This document shows, piece by piece, positions 23,759-36,930 of a stretch of DNA of 64,000 bases. The stretch is taken from NCBI GenBank assembly GCA_028335825.1, contig JAIOKI010000027.1:62001-126000 (forward strand), given 5' to 3'. The DNA is from Nosema muscidifuracis. Its lineage: Eukaryota; Microsporidia; Nosematidae. A program made the position numbers and the translations under genes. The notes below the pieces were generated by a model. The model did no database searches, was not told the origin of the DNA, and saw nothing but the letters and a program-made list of their open reading frames with translations. Position 1 is the first letter of the stretch. Every line of letters begins with the position of its first letter.

Positions 23759-25069
23759 AATATGTTTATTAAAATTTATAAATTTACATATTTTTAGTTC
23801 AAGTATTAAGATAATAAATATTATAGTTAAGTGAAATGTAAACATTAAGATAATATTATTTAGACTATAATAAAAACAAATAAATTTTCAAATAGTTTTA
23901 TTGATATTAATCCTGATAAAACTAATTATTATTATCTATTAATATATTTTAAATATAAATGAATCTAATGATTTGATTAATTAGTTTACCTTTAAACTGT
24001 ATTCTAGATGAATATGACATTTTTATATTAAATTTAATTTGTTGAAAATTCTATTCTTTAACTAAAAAGTGCGAATATATTTATAATTTAAATAATATAA
24101 TATTTTCTTAATATATATAGTATACAGGAAATAGTTATATTATTGACTTTAAATTATTGTCTACATATAAAAAACATAATTAAGAAAATATTGTTGGTGA
24201 TATAATTTAAAAAATATTATAATTAAAATTGTGCCATACATCTCAAATTGAATTATTTTTTTAAAAATTTTATCCCTGAATATTTATTTAACATGTAAAA
24301 AATTTCGTACGAATCAGAAGAAAATATGAATATTGTATAACTAGACATATAGAGATATTTGAAGGTAATGTTCAGAAAAAAAATCTGATTAATATAATTT
24401 ATATTTATGATAAATTTTTAAAATCATGTCTTTTCTACCACATAGTATAATTTTATCTAATAAATAAATATTGTGAAAAAAAGATTTTGTCTAGAGATAT
24501 GTATATTGAAGTTGTAAAAAATATAAAAACAGTAGTGTCTAGAAGTTTATTTATATTGTTCTGTAATCAGACATTTTATTCAATAGCTTTTGGATGATCT
24601 TGATAAAGCATTTTAGAATGTTAGCTTACAAAATCATGAGTCATAAATATATCGAATACTTTTAAATGTTCAAGTGAGAAAAGTATTGTTACATTATCTT
24701 TGAAAACCCTAAACAAAATTACGTAATTTTTATATAATTTTCAAAGTTTTTTTAGTTGCCTTGTTTACTTGATCTTTCATCACGGGGTTCAATTTTATTT
24801 TCATTGTATACGATGAGTAAAATTTTTTTTATCACTACACTAATTTACAATATAATTATTACTTCGTAATATTCTCTAAATATCTAATAATTATCAGAAA
24901 TTATCATATGATATATATAATCATTTCTGATTTATTTTAATTAGATATAAATACTTTATTTTCTATTGTGTTCTTAATTTTTAATTAAACAAACTAATAT
25001 ATTAATTTTTTATGTTTTAATATACATTCTTATGTAATTGTTAAATTCTAAGATAAATTAAAAATTTAA
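23759..25069. other. Intergenic, nothing recognised
   Basis: AT-rich spacer between convergent genes. No open frame, repeat or structured element seen. Confidence 0.5.
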
Positions 25070-25891
25070 TTAAACTTCAGTATCTAATTCATCTTGTTTA
25101 GTATCTTTTTTAGAATTTTTTCTAAACAGTCTGAAAACTATAAATCCAAAGAGAAAAATAATCAATGTGAAAACACAAATTCCAGTATAAGATATTAATT
25201 CTGTATTATTATCCTGTGAAATATAATCACCACTTGATCTAGGTAATCTTATTATACCCTGTAAATCTTCAAAAGTCACATTAAATTTATGAAATCCCAC
25301 CATATCTTCAATTTCTCTAATTTGATTATTGAAATTAGGATTTACACATTCTTCTATTATTACTGGAGTAAATCTCATATCTAAACATTTTTCATTATCA
25401 CCGCATTTATCTTTCAACTCATAAATAGCACATTGAAGTCTTCTTAAATCCATCATGGTATTTTGACATAAATCATATATAAGCTCTTGTATTTTTTCTT
25501 TCAGATTATTGGGTGCATTCTCATCATCGATATCATACATAAGACCATCTATTATTTTAATATTAAACATTTCACATGGTAAATGCTTTTTAGAATTTAA
25601 TAGGTTATCTAGATCTACATCATGACATGTACTATCAAAATTTAGAAATTTTATAGAATAATCAGTACAAATCGGATTACATTCACACATTTGTTTTTTT
25701 AATTGAACTATACAATGTGAAAAATTATCGAGACCTTTTTTAATTTCAGGAGTATATTCTAATATTTCATCTTTAAGTGTACTACATAGGTTTCTGTAGC
25801 CTTCCATTTTTTCAGATATCAATTTATTAAATTCAAAATTGTTCTTAACCCTATATTTATAATTATCAATAGAATCTAAAGCATCACTCAT
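25070..25891 (-). CDS. Cys-rich single-span membrane protein, family B
   Basis: Function unknown; 273 aa and one of four intact paralogues here. Family marks in order: HCIVQLKKQMCECNPIC (about residues 59-75), a DSTCHDVDLDNL segment, LPCEMFNIKI-x-DGLMY (about 104-118), LYDLC and LQCAIYELKDKCGD-x-x-KCLD. Near residue 178 a CVNP segment is followed by IREIEDMVGF. One membrane segment lies near the C terminus (about residues 233-254, ICVFTLIIFLFGFIVF), then a basic tail of about 20 residues (RKNSKKDTKQ). There is no N-terminal signal peptide, which is odd for a cysteine-rich protein. The start at 25,891 is supported by TATCCCTTTAA directly before ATG. It is the only family member on the minus strand. 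Surface or effector roles are inference. Confidence 0.8.
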   Translation of the reverse strand: MSDALDSIDNYKYRVKNNFEFNKLISEKMEGYRNLCSTLKDEILEYTPEIKKGLDNFSHCIVQLKKQMCECNPICTDYSIKFLNFDSTCHDVDLDNLLNSKKHLPCEMFNIKIIDGLMYDIDDENAPNNLKEKIQELIYDLCQNTMMDLRRLQCAIYELKDKCGDNEKCLDMRFTPVIIEECVNPNFNNQIREIEDMVGFHKFNVTFEDLQGIIRLPRSSGDYISQDNNTELISYTGICVFTLIIFLFGFIVFRLFRKNSKKDTKQDELDTEV

Positions 25892-28800
25892 TTAAAGGGA
25901 TAAAAAATCCAAGTTTTATATTTACTAATTAATTAATTAAATGATAAATTAATTATTGAAAAAAATTTAAATAGTTGTATATAGAATATTTTAATTTGAA
26001 ATATTTAATTATAATATTTCTTATGTAATATATAAAAATGTATTAATTTGATTTTTAACAAATATTTTAATATAAATTTAATAAAATACAATTTATATTC
26101 TAACTAAAGATCAAATAATAATCAAGTATTTTATTAATCTAAAATTTTTTTTAATTAATTTTTTAAAAATAAATATTAGTGATAAATTAAAACTGAGGTT
26201 TTTATGAGAAAAATATAAAAAGTTCAAATTTCAAACATAATAGTAAATAAATAATTTTCTATAGGATATTCTCATAGAAAAAAAATAAGACTCATATTTC
26301 ATTTTATCAGTATATTTTCTACTTCTCAAATAATACATTGAGCACAACAATAAAATCTAATATTTAGATTATGTTTAAATCATATGAGACAATTCTTTGA
26401 ACTTGTCATCGATTATCTTTTTTTTATTGTACTTTTTGCTTGAACGTTTTATATAATAAATAATTCATATTTTTTAATTATCCTTAGACTGAATCATGAA
26501 AATATCTCAAGTTCTATAATTCCAAATATCACAGCTCTAATCATAAATTGACAACGTTATATTTATTTAAATCGTCATCCCATCGCCTGATTTTTACATT
26601 TTTGTATTACATGTGTCTCTACTTATGTAAAGTTCATAAACTAAGTCTTCATAATAATTAATTTATTTACATTTTTGAATTGACTCTTAGATAGAACCGA
26701 TAATGAATTCTTCATAGATATAAATATAAGCTGTTTTGTAATCTCAGATATTTTAAATTATATGTGACTTTCCACTACTTTTTATTCTTTATAAATAAAT
26801 ATTGTATAACAAGCCAATTTTTTTATTAAAAGTAAAGTATTCTTTTTTTGATAAAAATATCCGAAACAATTGTCATTATTCTAATCTCATATTAATTTAC
26901 ATCGAATATAAGAATATGTTAATTACAAAATGACACTTAAATAAATTTTCTACATATTAATAATATAATATCTAAATCATACAGAGATAATTATTAAGAT
27001 CTATAATTAGTTGGTCTAAGAGAAAATACTCTAAAAAATATAAATACCTATCCTTCTGAAATAAAGAAATGAATCTTTTATAACGAAACAAAATAAATCA
27101 ATTAGTTGAGAATAAAAGTTTTTGTAAATTTTCTAATAATATTACAATAAAATATTTTGAATATTTTATTAACATTAATTTAAAGCAGAGTCATGACTAT
27201 AAGATATTTTACATAATTCTTTTAAAAAATAACTAAAAAGATGTTATTAATATTTTTAAAAGAATTTAAGGACTGCCATAATATCAAATAATTCAAATGA
27301 TAAGTAATACTATTTATAATTTAATTCTTTCTAAATATATCTTGTATCATCAATTTCATGACTTTTCGAAAGTAAAATAATAAATTTATTCAATTAAAAA
27401 AAGATCAAATTAATTTCTTTTTTACAGTTTGTATTACAATAATATATAATTACTTAACACTTGAATGAAATTAAGAAAACACGTAATGATTACGTAAATA
27501 TTTGATATGATATTTCCTTGTAATTTTAATGAAATTAGAAGAAGAAATTTAATTCTCATAATCTATCAATAACAGAAATATTTGTCTCAATGGTAAATTT
27601 TTTTAACTCTCATTAAATATTATTACAATTATCTTTAATAGTTCCTATTTTATTCAATACATGACGCAATACATCATAATTTTTATCATATTCTAAAATA
27701 ATCTTTATACAATCACAAATCTTAATAATAACAAATAATAAGTCTGAAAATCAATGAAGTAATCTTTAAGTTTAGAGTTTGAATTTAATCCGAAAATTAA
27801 ATTAGATATGAAACTAACGTAAAATAATTTATTTGATGAAATTATAAAAAAGACAGTTTATTTTATTATTTTAAATAATTATTTAATAATTTTATTTCGA
27901 AAATAGTTCTTAACGAATATATTTATCATACGACTAAGAGACTGAGAATTATCACTAAAACAGTAGTATTACGAGATTAACTAGATTTATCATAATAAAA
28001 TAATTTTGTTAAATCTAAGGAATGTTACATAATACTTCAATATGAAGTAATATCTATAATAGATATCTTTCTTATCTAACAAAAAAACTTTATTATAAAT
28101 TTAATGAGATGCTGAAGAAAGAAATTATACATAAGTTTTCTATAAAATTTAGAATTTAGTAAAATTATGAAATAAATCGTTTTTAATTTACTTAAAATAT
28201 TCTTCAAATTTATTAACCGATAGATTTATTTAAGTATGTTGATAAACTAAAAATAATTAAGTATTTACAAATTTGAAGATGATGCTTAATAACACTTTAA
28301 TAAAATCTAAATATGAGAAATACAACATTAATAATCAAATAAAAGTAGATGAATACAGAAATATTCAGTGATTTTGTGTTTGAGACTAAAAATATCGTGA
28401 AAACATTGATTACATTATATAATATCATAAAAGATATATGTCATAATTTTATCAGAAAGAAAATTAATATAGATTTACTATAATTATATGTAGAAATAAT
28501 TGATAAATAAAATATTGTAATTTCTAGGTTAAATTTATTACCTATCAAAATATAAATCTTTTATTATTTTTAAAGCAACATTGGACAATTTAAATTAGTC
28601 TGATCTAATGAATGATATGTGTTTTTGTGCAAATTAAAAAGCTTTTAGTTGGAAACAATTTGTAATTTTCAAGTTTAAATGTTTTAACAAAGTCATTTGA
28701 TTCAAAATTCATTTTTGTACAAAAATTGCTTTATTTATTAAAGTTTATTCCAATCAGAATAAATCAACAGATTCCTGATTAATTATTAGTTTTAAGTAGT

Positions 28801-31624
28801 GTATCAATAAAATTCTACTTGGTACGACAATAAGATTTAATTCAATAATAAAGGATGCAATATTTCAAAGATAAAAAATTATTATTATTTTGAAATATTT
28901 TTACAGATTTTATGTGTATTGTATTTTTTATAAGGTAACTTAAGTTATCTGAAGCTTTCAATAAAATAAAGAGTTTTCATACATCAATATTAATAGAAGA
29001 CTCAAAATATACATAATTTTACAAATACAACATATTCAAACATTTGCATAAATAAGATAGATTATTCTTTATGTTTTCAAAAACAAGATTTCATATTATT
29101 ATCAAATTATTTATCTATCAATTTATAATTATTAACATACATTCTAGATGATATGTAATATCAACATCTTATTTTTGACTGCATCACCCATAAGATATTC
29201 CAGAAAAATTAAACAATTAATTCATATTCAATAAATTTATTTTATAGCATCATAAAAATAATATATTTGATATTTTTATGTTTCGAAAAATTAAAACTAT
29301 TTTACGCTAGTAATTAGAATATTCTATCAATGATCTGATTATTGATAATATCAAAAACTAACACATATTTATTGATTCATAAATTTCTCTGATGCAATAA
29401 GAGTATCTCTATTACTGAGATAATACCTGTAGATTATGTATTATGAAAAGTATAAAATATACACTATTTTGATTTTTTAGTAAAGTAAAACTTGATAAAA
29501 TCCAATGATGAAACTAGAATTTTAAATAATTCTTTTTTTAACTCTATTCAAGATCAGTAATTTTAATGAGCAAGTTCTTTTTTTAAATATTAGCTAGACA
29601 GTTTATTACTAGATTTTTAAAATTTTATCTTATTTGTGCTAGTTAATTTTTCCTTTAGTTATCTTTGCTTACAAATTTGAAAAGATGTTTTGTATTAGGT
29701 AAAAATTCAAGACCTTAGAATTTGGATATTGAGATGAAACATATTTTGTGATTGATAAATAAGATATTTTAAAATAATTCAGTGTGATATATAAAAAACT
29801 ACAAAATTTGAAAGTTATGATTCTACGAATAAATAATTAAATTATTTAAAGTATTTTATACAATTGTTTCATTTGATATATTAAAAAATATTAATGTTAA
29901 TCTATTAATAAAAAATTTTTTTTTTGTCATTACATCGACACTAAGAGTCAATAATCATAAATTTTATAATAATTTTTTCTTCTCTTCAGGGGGTTTATAT
30001 ATATTTAAAATTTTTATTCAATACAATTATGTCTTTTTTATGACTAAGAAATTGTTTCTAATCTTATCTTACCTTGTAAAAAATCTTATATTAAGATAAG
30101 TATTAAATTGATTTGATGACGTATTATATTAAAACACTTTCATCAAAACGTAAGTAATTCTCACAATATTATTTATTTATATAACTATTTTCTTTATTTA
30201 ATAGTAGGTGAATAAAATTAAATTACTTCCAAACCTTACCATAGAGGTCTTTTAAAGTTTTTAATAATATATTTGTATGATGATTTATATATACATAACC
30301 TTTTTTAAAAATATTAATGATAAATTATATTTGAAAAGCACAATCTAGCAATTTGTCAAATAGTTATGAATTAGAATATAATTATTCTGTATCTATATAT
30401 CATTTTATAACAGTCAAAATATTATTGATATTAGTGTATTTATTTGAAAGTTCAATTATATTTAGATATTATAAATAATTTTACACGCTTTATTTTACCC
30501 ATATTATAAAGAAGATAATGATTCAATTTTTGGATGGATAAATTATCATATTAGCCCAACATTGTAATATTATCTCTTTTGTAGATGTAAAATATACTTT
30601 CAACTTAATTTTAATAGAACTGAATAATAATCTTGTGTAATTAATATTTAAGAGAAAATATTGAAAATACGAATTAATTATAAATTTAATAAAAGTTATT
30701 AAACTTAAAGATATAACAAAGTAATTAATAGTTCTATATTATTATGGCTGTAAAAATACATATTTCTACATGTTATGAAATAAAAAGAAGTATATTTGAC
30801 GATAATAAATTATTTAATATAATTTGCTTAACAATTTATGTATTATTATAGAATTCTATAACTAATATAGATATTGAGAATTTAAACAGACTAACTGATT
30901 AATTTTTTTTTGTGAAAATAGTTTTTTAAACAAGAATATATAGAGCAAGACTGAGAAATACTTATGTATGACTTTAATAAAATGAGAATGTTTTTTGTTT
31001 GCTAATTGAGCAGAATCAATGACTAAGTGATTTGAGTTAATCTTCATGTAATATAAAGAATTTTGAATAACAACAGAATTAATATAATAAAACTAAGCAA
31101 TGCTCAATGTGAAAAATCTAATTCAATTGTTAGTAAAAGTAAAGAAACAATTTGAAAAATTAATTTATTACTGAGTGCTTGTAAATAGTTATGTAATTAA
31201 ATATTATATATTAAAACTTCTTTTCTAAGATTTATGATGTTTGACTTACTTGTATATAATAGCCTTATTACAATAATATAAGTTAGATATACATATAAAT
31301 AGTAATTAAATTTTAAATAAATAAGATCAATAATTTAATTTATAATTTATGTATTCTTTCATAAAACACATCTAATAAGAAAATTAAATATTCAAGTTTT
31401 TAATTTAGAATCGAAAATTATAAATATTAAACTTATAAAGATAAGAAATTTTCAGAATTTGTAATTATTAAATTAATATTAATATATTTTCATTAATCAA
31501 AAATTTATATTAAAATCAAAACAAAATTGCTTTTAATAGGTATTAGTGAGTAATAATGTAGTGTATTTTTTATCTGATTAATTAAATTATTTTATATTAA
31601 TAAAAAGAAACTGATTTTATCAGA
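25892..31624. other. 5.7-kb gene-free AT-rich region
   Basis: The longest gene desert in the window. I see no intact gene, tandem repeat or recognisable relic. GGGGG at 29,988-29,992 gives CCCCC on the minus strand and may be a leftover start signal, since nothing open follows it. A 61-codon minus-strand frame at 30,862-31,047 lacks a start signal and is not called. Confidence 0.5.
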
Positions 31625-32500
31625 ATGAAAAAAGAAAAATGTAAAAAAACAGAAGTATGCTGGTCAAACATTAGTCATGAATTTAAAGAATGGAGAACTG
31701 AACTTTTAAACCATTCGCAAGATATATGTGGAAAAATATCTGAAACTGAGATCGAAGAAAACACAGATGTTGCAAAGTTGCTTAAAGAATTTCCAAAGTG
31801 TATGATACAATTTACTAGAGAAATGTGCAAATGTAATCAAAAGTGTGTTGTAGATTCTTTTAAAGATGTTTATTTTGATCATGTATGTCATAATATAAAA
31901 TCTAACAATCTTTTCTTATTGAAAAATCATGTCTATTGTGATAACTATGATATGAGAATTTCTGACGGTGAGATGATTTATTACAAAAATTTTCATTCTA
32001 ATAGCACCTTAGGTGATAGAATTGAAGAAGCAATAATGAATCTTTGTGATGATAATCAAGAATATTACGATAAATTGCAATGTGCCATGTATGAACTTAA
32101 AGAAGAATGTAAAGAGGATCCTGTTTGTTTTGGAAGATTCTTAAAACAAACATTTATTGGAGGTTGTAAAAATCCTTACTTTGAAAATCAAATTAATGAT
32201 GTTAAAAAATCTGTCGGGCTTGATAAAATAGCTTTAAATTTAGAACATTCTAAACAAGATAATGATTATATAAGAAATGTTAGATCAATAAAAGACAACA
32301 ATGAATTGTTATATAATAAAGAGCAGTCTATATCTATGCATGATTATGAATATGATGAAAATTCAACTATCATTTTTTATGGGTGCTTAATAGGAATAAC
32401 TATGTTCTCTGCTTTAGGTTATCTTACTTATAAGCTATTTAAAAAAAGATCTTCTAAAATTCAAACTATTTCAGATCAAATGCCTGCAGAAAAAGTATAA
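31625..32500 (+). CDS. Cys-rich single-span membrane protein, family B
   Basis: Function unknown; 291 aa. Family marks: FKEWRTE near residue 20, FPKCMIQFTREMCKCNQKC (about 57-74), DHVCHN, YCDNYDMRISDGEM, LGDRIEEAIMNLCDDNQ, LQCAMYELKEECKEDPVCF and GGCKNPYFENQI. One membrane segment lies at about residues 248-268 (IIFYGCLIGITMFSALGYL), followed by a basic tail (KLFKKRSSK). There is no signal peptide: the N terminus is highly charged (MKKEKCKKTE). No C-run precedes the ATG, and I see no better upstream start or obvious 5' exon. It is the closest intact relative of the broken copy at 10,795. It is first of three same-strand paralogues about 2.6 kb apart, which points to tandem duplication. Confidence 0.82.
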   Translation: MKKEKCKKTEVCWSNISHEFKEWRTELLNHSQDICGKISETEIEENTDVAKLLKEFPKCMIQFTREMCKCNQKCVVDSFKDVYFDHVCHNIKSNNLFLLKNHVYCDNYDMRISDGEMIYYKNFHSNSTLGDRIEEAIMNLCDDNQEYYDKLQCAMYELKEECKEDPVCFGRFLKQTFIGGCKNPYFENQINDVKKSVGLDKIALNLEHSKQDNDYIRNVRSIKDNNELLYNKEQSISMHDYEYDENSTIIFYGCLIGITMFSALGYLTYKLFKKRSSKIQTISDQMPAEKV

Positions 32501-33223
32501 TTAAAATTATTAATTAAGTTTTTATTTTAATAGCTCATGTTTATTTTCTGATATTTATTTACCATATGGATAAATTTAATTGTTAATTAAATAGTAGTAA
32601 TTTAATAAATACTTATTAAAATCATTGTAAAATTTATATGAAAAAATAGTTTTTACATATTTGTAAATTTTGTTCAATATCATCACTATCAAATATTTAG
32701 TTTTTATCTCTCCAAAATATGCTCTTTTCAAGTTAATCATAATTAAATGAAATAAATAAACAAATTAATTTATAATAAAAATATCCTTATCTTTCAAGAC
32801 CAACTGTTTTAATTATTTAAATATCGTTATTTCATATGCTATAATTATAATTTATTTTTTGGTTAAAAATCTTTAAATATATTTAATTAGACTTTATAAT
32901 TGAATAAAATTGATTTTCTTTTATTTATTAACATTTGAGAAATCAGAAATTGGAGTTTAACGTTTTACATTAACTTTGATTGTAAAATTAAAATTATTTT
33001 TATATTGAAGAAAAATATGTCAATATAGTATGCTTAATTGATCAATTTTTGTTAATATCAAATTGTTCATAATTCTCAGAGCAATCCAAAATTTAACAAA
33101 ACACTATTAATTTTTGATTTACTTTTGATTGTTTTATAATTTTTATTTTTACGATAATTTATAAGTACTACATTTGAACTACATAATAAATGAAATAAAA
33201 AAAAAAAGTAAATTATTTTTTAG
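32501..33223. other. Intergenic, nothing recognised
   Basis: AT-rich spacer upstream of the solo LTR. No feature seen. Confidence 0.5.
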
Positions 33224-33334
33224 TGTTGGGATCAAGTAACTTGGTAACGTCATGACTTAATTATTCACCATTGTTACATTAAGAGGAACCCCTAAAATAA
33301 AATATTTTTTCTAGTAATCATTCTTCGTACAACA
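33224..33334 (+). mobile_element. Solo LTR with 5-base target duplication
   Basis: A 111-base element that starts TGTTGGGATC and ends TACAACA, so it has the TG...CA ends and the short inverted TGTTG/CAACA terminus of LTRs. It is flanked on both sides by TTTAG (33,219-33,223 and 33,335-33,339), a perfect 5-base target duplication. It shares ordered blocks with the copy at 18,810-18,926. No internal coding region is attached, so it is a solo LTR, presumably left by recombination between the two LTRs of a complete element. Intact flanks suggest it is fairly recent. The family is inferred to be a small LTR retrotransposon, most likely Ty3/Gypsy-type. Confidence 0.65.
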
Positions 33335-33339
33335 TTTAG

Positions 33340-34286
33340 CAATAAAAATTATAAAATTATCAATTTTTAAATACTTGATTTAACTACAAAATATTTAAGA
33401 AATGAATTTATAACTTAAAATATAAACTTTTTATTATTTATGGTATAAATAACCTTAATAGAATAACTAATTTAATAATTTAGATCAGATATACATCGAA
33501 TAAAATAGTCTGCACAGATATTGCTGATATTTTAAAATTAAATGATAACAAGATCAAGAAAATAATATAATGGTATCTTATACAGATGAATAGGTGAAAA
33601 ATTGTAGTGAGCATTACAACTATCTTTTAGAAACATATACTAAAATAAAAACAAATAGATTGTATAAAAATAATTGTTACATATTATAAATATTAATTGA
33701 ATGTGAACATTTTTAATTATTACATCTAAATTGAATTTTTTATAAATAACCAATCAGCAAATTATATTATAATTTATGATAAAATAATGTAATTTAACAT
33801 TTAAAATTGATAATATTTCAGAAACATTAAAAATTAGTTGTAAATAATATTTTACTTTTTTAATATACAAAATTCACGTAATTATATTTTTGCACAAAAT
33901 ACTGTATATAATTTTAAAATCCGATTAATTACATATAAAATGTAAAATAAATTTCTTTTATTAATATTTTGATTTACATTCCTTAATATTTGTTGATAAA
34001 AATAATATCTTATGTAATATTATAAAATATATCTAGCATTTTGTTTATAATTGAATTATCACTGAATAAAAATAAAAAACAATTTTATTGATATATAAAT
34101 TTTAATTAATAACAATTTCAATATTGATAAATTAATATATATAAAATAATTGATTAATTTTAAATTATTTTGTTTATAGATGATTATTTGATTTAGTTCG
34201 AAAAAAATAAGTTTATCTTTTTTTATATTGGAACTACTAATTAATTTAATTTAAAAAAGAATAAATTCGAATCAGAATTATTAATT
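33340..34286. other. Intergenic, nothing recognised
   Basis: AT-rich spacer between solo LTR and the next family B gene. Confidence 0.5.
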
Positions 34287-35243
34287 ATGCAAAAAATTAA
34301 AGAAAATGAGGAAGAATTTATAAAATTTGAGAAATGGAGAAATGAACAATTAGATACTACATCGATTGATTGTAAAATTCTTGATATCTATATTAACAAA
34401 ACAGAAAATGCATCCACTTATGTTATTCAAAAAACACCAAAATGTCTAGTTCATTTTACTCGTAAAATGTGTAAATGCAATCGTGATTGTATAGGAGAAT
34501 CTTTTTATAATACGAAAATTGACTATGCGTGTAAAACTTATGACCTTGAAAATTTGTGGTTTGATACCAAGTATATTGATTGCTCTTTTCTTAATAGAAA
34601 AGTTCAAGAGGGAAAGTTTATGCTTTTTGATACATATAACAAATTATTAAAAACAATTGACGATGCCAACAATGGTTTAATGAAATTATGTAATACAAAC
34701 GAAGATTTTGAAAATTTGTTATGCAAGGCTTATGATTTAAGAGATGGATGTATAAATATACCTGATTGTATGGAATCTCTTTTAAAAAGAGTACCACATA
34801 CTTTTTGTAAGAATAAAGAATATAAATTTGAAATTGAAGAAATTGAAAATATTTTAGGGATAAATATTCAAATAAGCAGTGATGAAATTGAGGATACTCA
34901 AGAATCTCAAGAAGACTTAGAAAGTATTCAAATAGAAGCTTTTGATATTTCTAAATTAATTTTTAAGCGAGATTTAAGTGCTATTGCTTTACCTGATATG
35001 AAAACAGTTACAAAATATAACAGGACTATCGATTCGGAATTTATAAGTAATAATTCCTCTAGTGTTGAGCACTTTAGATTTTATTCTATGATATCTGTAT
35101 CAATAATCTCAACTTTTTTATTTTTTATATTAGTATTTTTAAGATACAAGGATAAAAAGAATAGTAAATTGTTAGCTCTATCTATAATAATGACAATGTC
35201 TTTATTATTTATTTCTCTTTATTCTGTTATAAGTATCGAATAA
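34287..35243 (+). CDS. Divergent family B protein, 318 aa, two C-terminal spans
   Basis: Function unknown. It keeps the family core: FEKWRNEQLD near residue 14, PKCLVHFTRKMCKCNRDC (about 50-67), YACKTYDLENLW, YIDCSFLNRKVQEGK, LMKLCNTNEDFE, LLCKAYDLRDGC followed by DCME, and FCKNKEYKFEIEEIE. It differs at the C terminus. Instead of one membrane segment and a basic tail it has a span at about residues 265-287 (MISVSIISTFLFFILVFL), a short basic loop (RYKDKKNSK) and a second hydrophobic span at about 297-315. The linker between the Cys domain and the first span is longer and acidic. There is no signal peptide. It is the middle of three tandem family genes and probably the most diverged. The second span may reflect frame drift after the ancestral stop or real divergence. 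Confidence 0.78.
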   Translation: MQKIKENEEEFIKFEKWRNEQLDTTSIDCKILDIYINKTENASTYVIQKTPKCLVHFTRKMCKCNRDCIGESFYNTKIDYACKTYDLENLWFDTKYIDCSFLNRKVQEGKFMLFDTYNKLLKTIDDANNGLMKLCNTNEDFENLLCKAYDLRDGCINIPDCMESLLKRVPHTFCKNKEYKFEIEEIENILGINIQISSDEIEDTQESQEDLESIQIEAFDISKLIFKRDLSAIALPDMKTVTKYNRTIDSEFISNNSSSVEHFRFYSMISVSIISTFLFFILVFLRYKDKKNSKLLALSIIMTMSLLFISLYSVISIE

Positions 35244-36930
35244 ATACATTTTCAATAATATTTTGAATAACGCTTATTATATTTATGAAAATATAAATTT
35301 TGTGTTTTAAACAAATATTATCTCAAACTTATTTTCTTTTCTATTTATATTTTGAATTATAAAAAATACGCATTTTATGAATTTTCTTTATTAAGATTTT
35401 ACTAAATGAGGTTCAACTTTACGAAATGACACTATATGATCTAAACTAATTAAAATAATTTATATTGAAACATATTATCTCAAATTTAAAGCATATAATT
35501 AGCTAAAATAAAATTAATTATATTTAAATGCTTGAGAAAAATTTGATATATAAAAAAGTTGCACTTTATAAAAAAAACAAAATTATGTTTGTTGAGTAAT
35601 TAGTTTTAAAAATTTATCAAACACATATATACATTATTAAATAAAAAATGACAACTATATGAACCATATAAGACAATTTTAGAAAATCTAACATACTTAT
35701 ACATGATATAAAACTGGCCTATTTACTTGTTAAATATTATAAAATAATTTTATTACAATGATTTAGTTAACTAGGAAAAATAATGGAAAGCTATAAAATT
35801 GTACTTTTATAAGTTAAAGTAATTCTCTATGAGCTATAAATCATAATATTTGTTTTCTTTCTTAATATTAGATGTTGCAAAAAAACAACTATCATATATG
35901 TTAAAATCTGATTATGCATTAATATGTATGTGTAATTTAAGCAAAATAGCATGATACTTGTAAAATTATGATTAGACATAAAATCGTTTAATATTTTTAT
36001 GTTTTCTTTAACAATTAATTCTCCACAAAAGTGCAATAAATCAATAAGAGAATGAATTGAATGTAATAAAAATAAACAATGAAATATATAAAATCATATA
36101 CTTTGACTGTTTTACTACAACTCATATATGATATTCATCAAATAAAAAGAAATCTAATATTCTTTAATTAATTATTTAAGAACTAAAGAAAGTTAATTGA
36201 AACAATTACTTTCTGACTAATATAAAATATATAGTAAATTTGTTTTAAATATTTTTGTTAAATAATGTATTTAAAAATGATCTGTTTTTTTAATTGTATG
36301 ACATTATGCATTTTATTAACTAATAATTTTTATATAATAAAATTTTGTTTCATTAAATAATATTTTTTTTATAAAAATTTAATTTAAATATTTCATAAAA
36401 AAGTATTTTAAATGAATAAATAATAGTTATGTAGATAAAATATTGTTCTTATTTTAAATTTTATCAACAAATTTTATTTTAAGGCAAAGTTAACTTTTTT
36501 TCTGTTATTAATGAATGTTGATTAGATAAACTATATATCTTATGTGTGTGCAATTTAAGACTATTAATTATTTTTATTCACTATATATTTGTAACGTAAA
36601 TAAATTACAAAAAGACAAATTTACCAAAATATTTTATTCTTTAATTTGTTAAATTACGTTATAATTAAAAATCCTATTATATTTTTCTTTTTGTAAGTCT
36701 TCAATATATAATTATTGCTAAAAAATTATTATTTTATGAAATTTATTATTCAATTAATTAAAAATTTTGTGGAGCTTAATATTCAATTTTAAAATAGTAA
36801 AATTTGATTTATTTAAGAATTTACAATATATGTTTCTAATAAGAAAACTAAATTTTAAATAAACTTAGAACATCTTTTTTAATTTATTCTAATTACTTTT
36901 AAATTAAAAAGTATAAATATCCAAAATAAA
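35244..36930. other. Intergenic, nothing recognised
   Basis: AT-rich spacer. A 69-codon minus-strand frame at 35,827-36,036 lacks a start signal and any recognisable feature and is not called. Confidence 0.5.

Noticed and set aside
24786-24830. GGGGTTC block resembling the inverted GAACCCC of the solo LTRs
   Set aside because: The flanking sequence does not match the LTR ends or order of blocks, so it is not a third copy.
30862-31047. 61-codon minus-strand frame in the gene desert
   Set aside because: No start signal and no coding-like purine bias on that strand.
34262-34280. TTCGAATC resembling a tRNA B box
   Set aside because: No A box, acceptor stem or cloverleaf around it; no tRNA gene was found anywhere in the window.
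35827-36036. 69-codon minus-strand frame between two family B genes
   Set aside because: No start signal, no family motif; open length is within chance for this much sequence.
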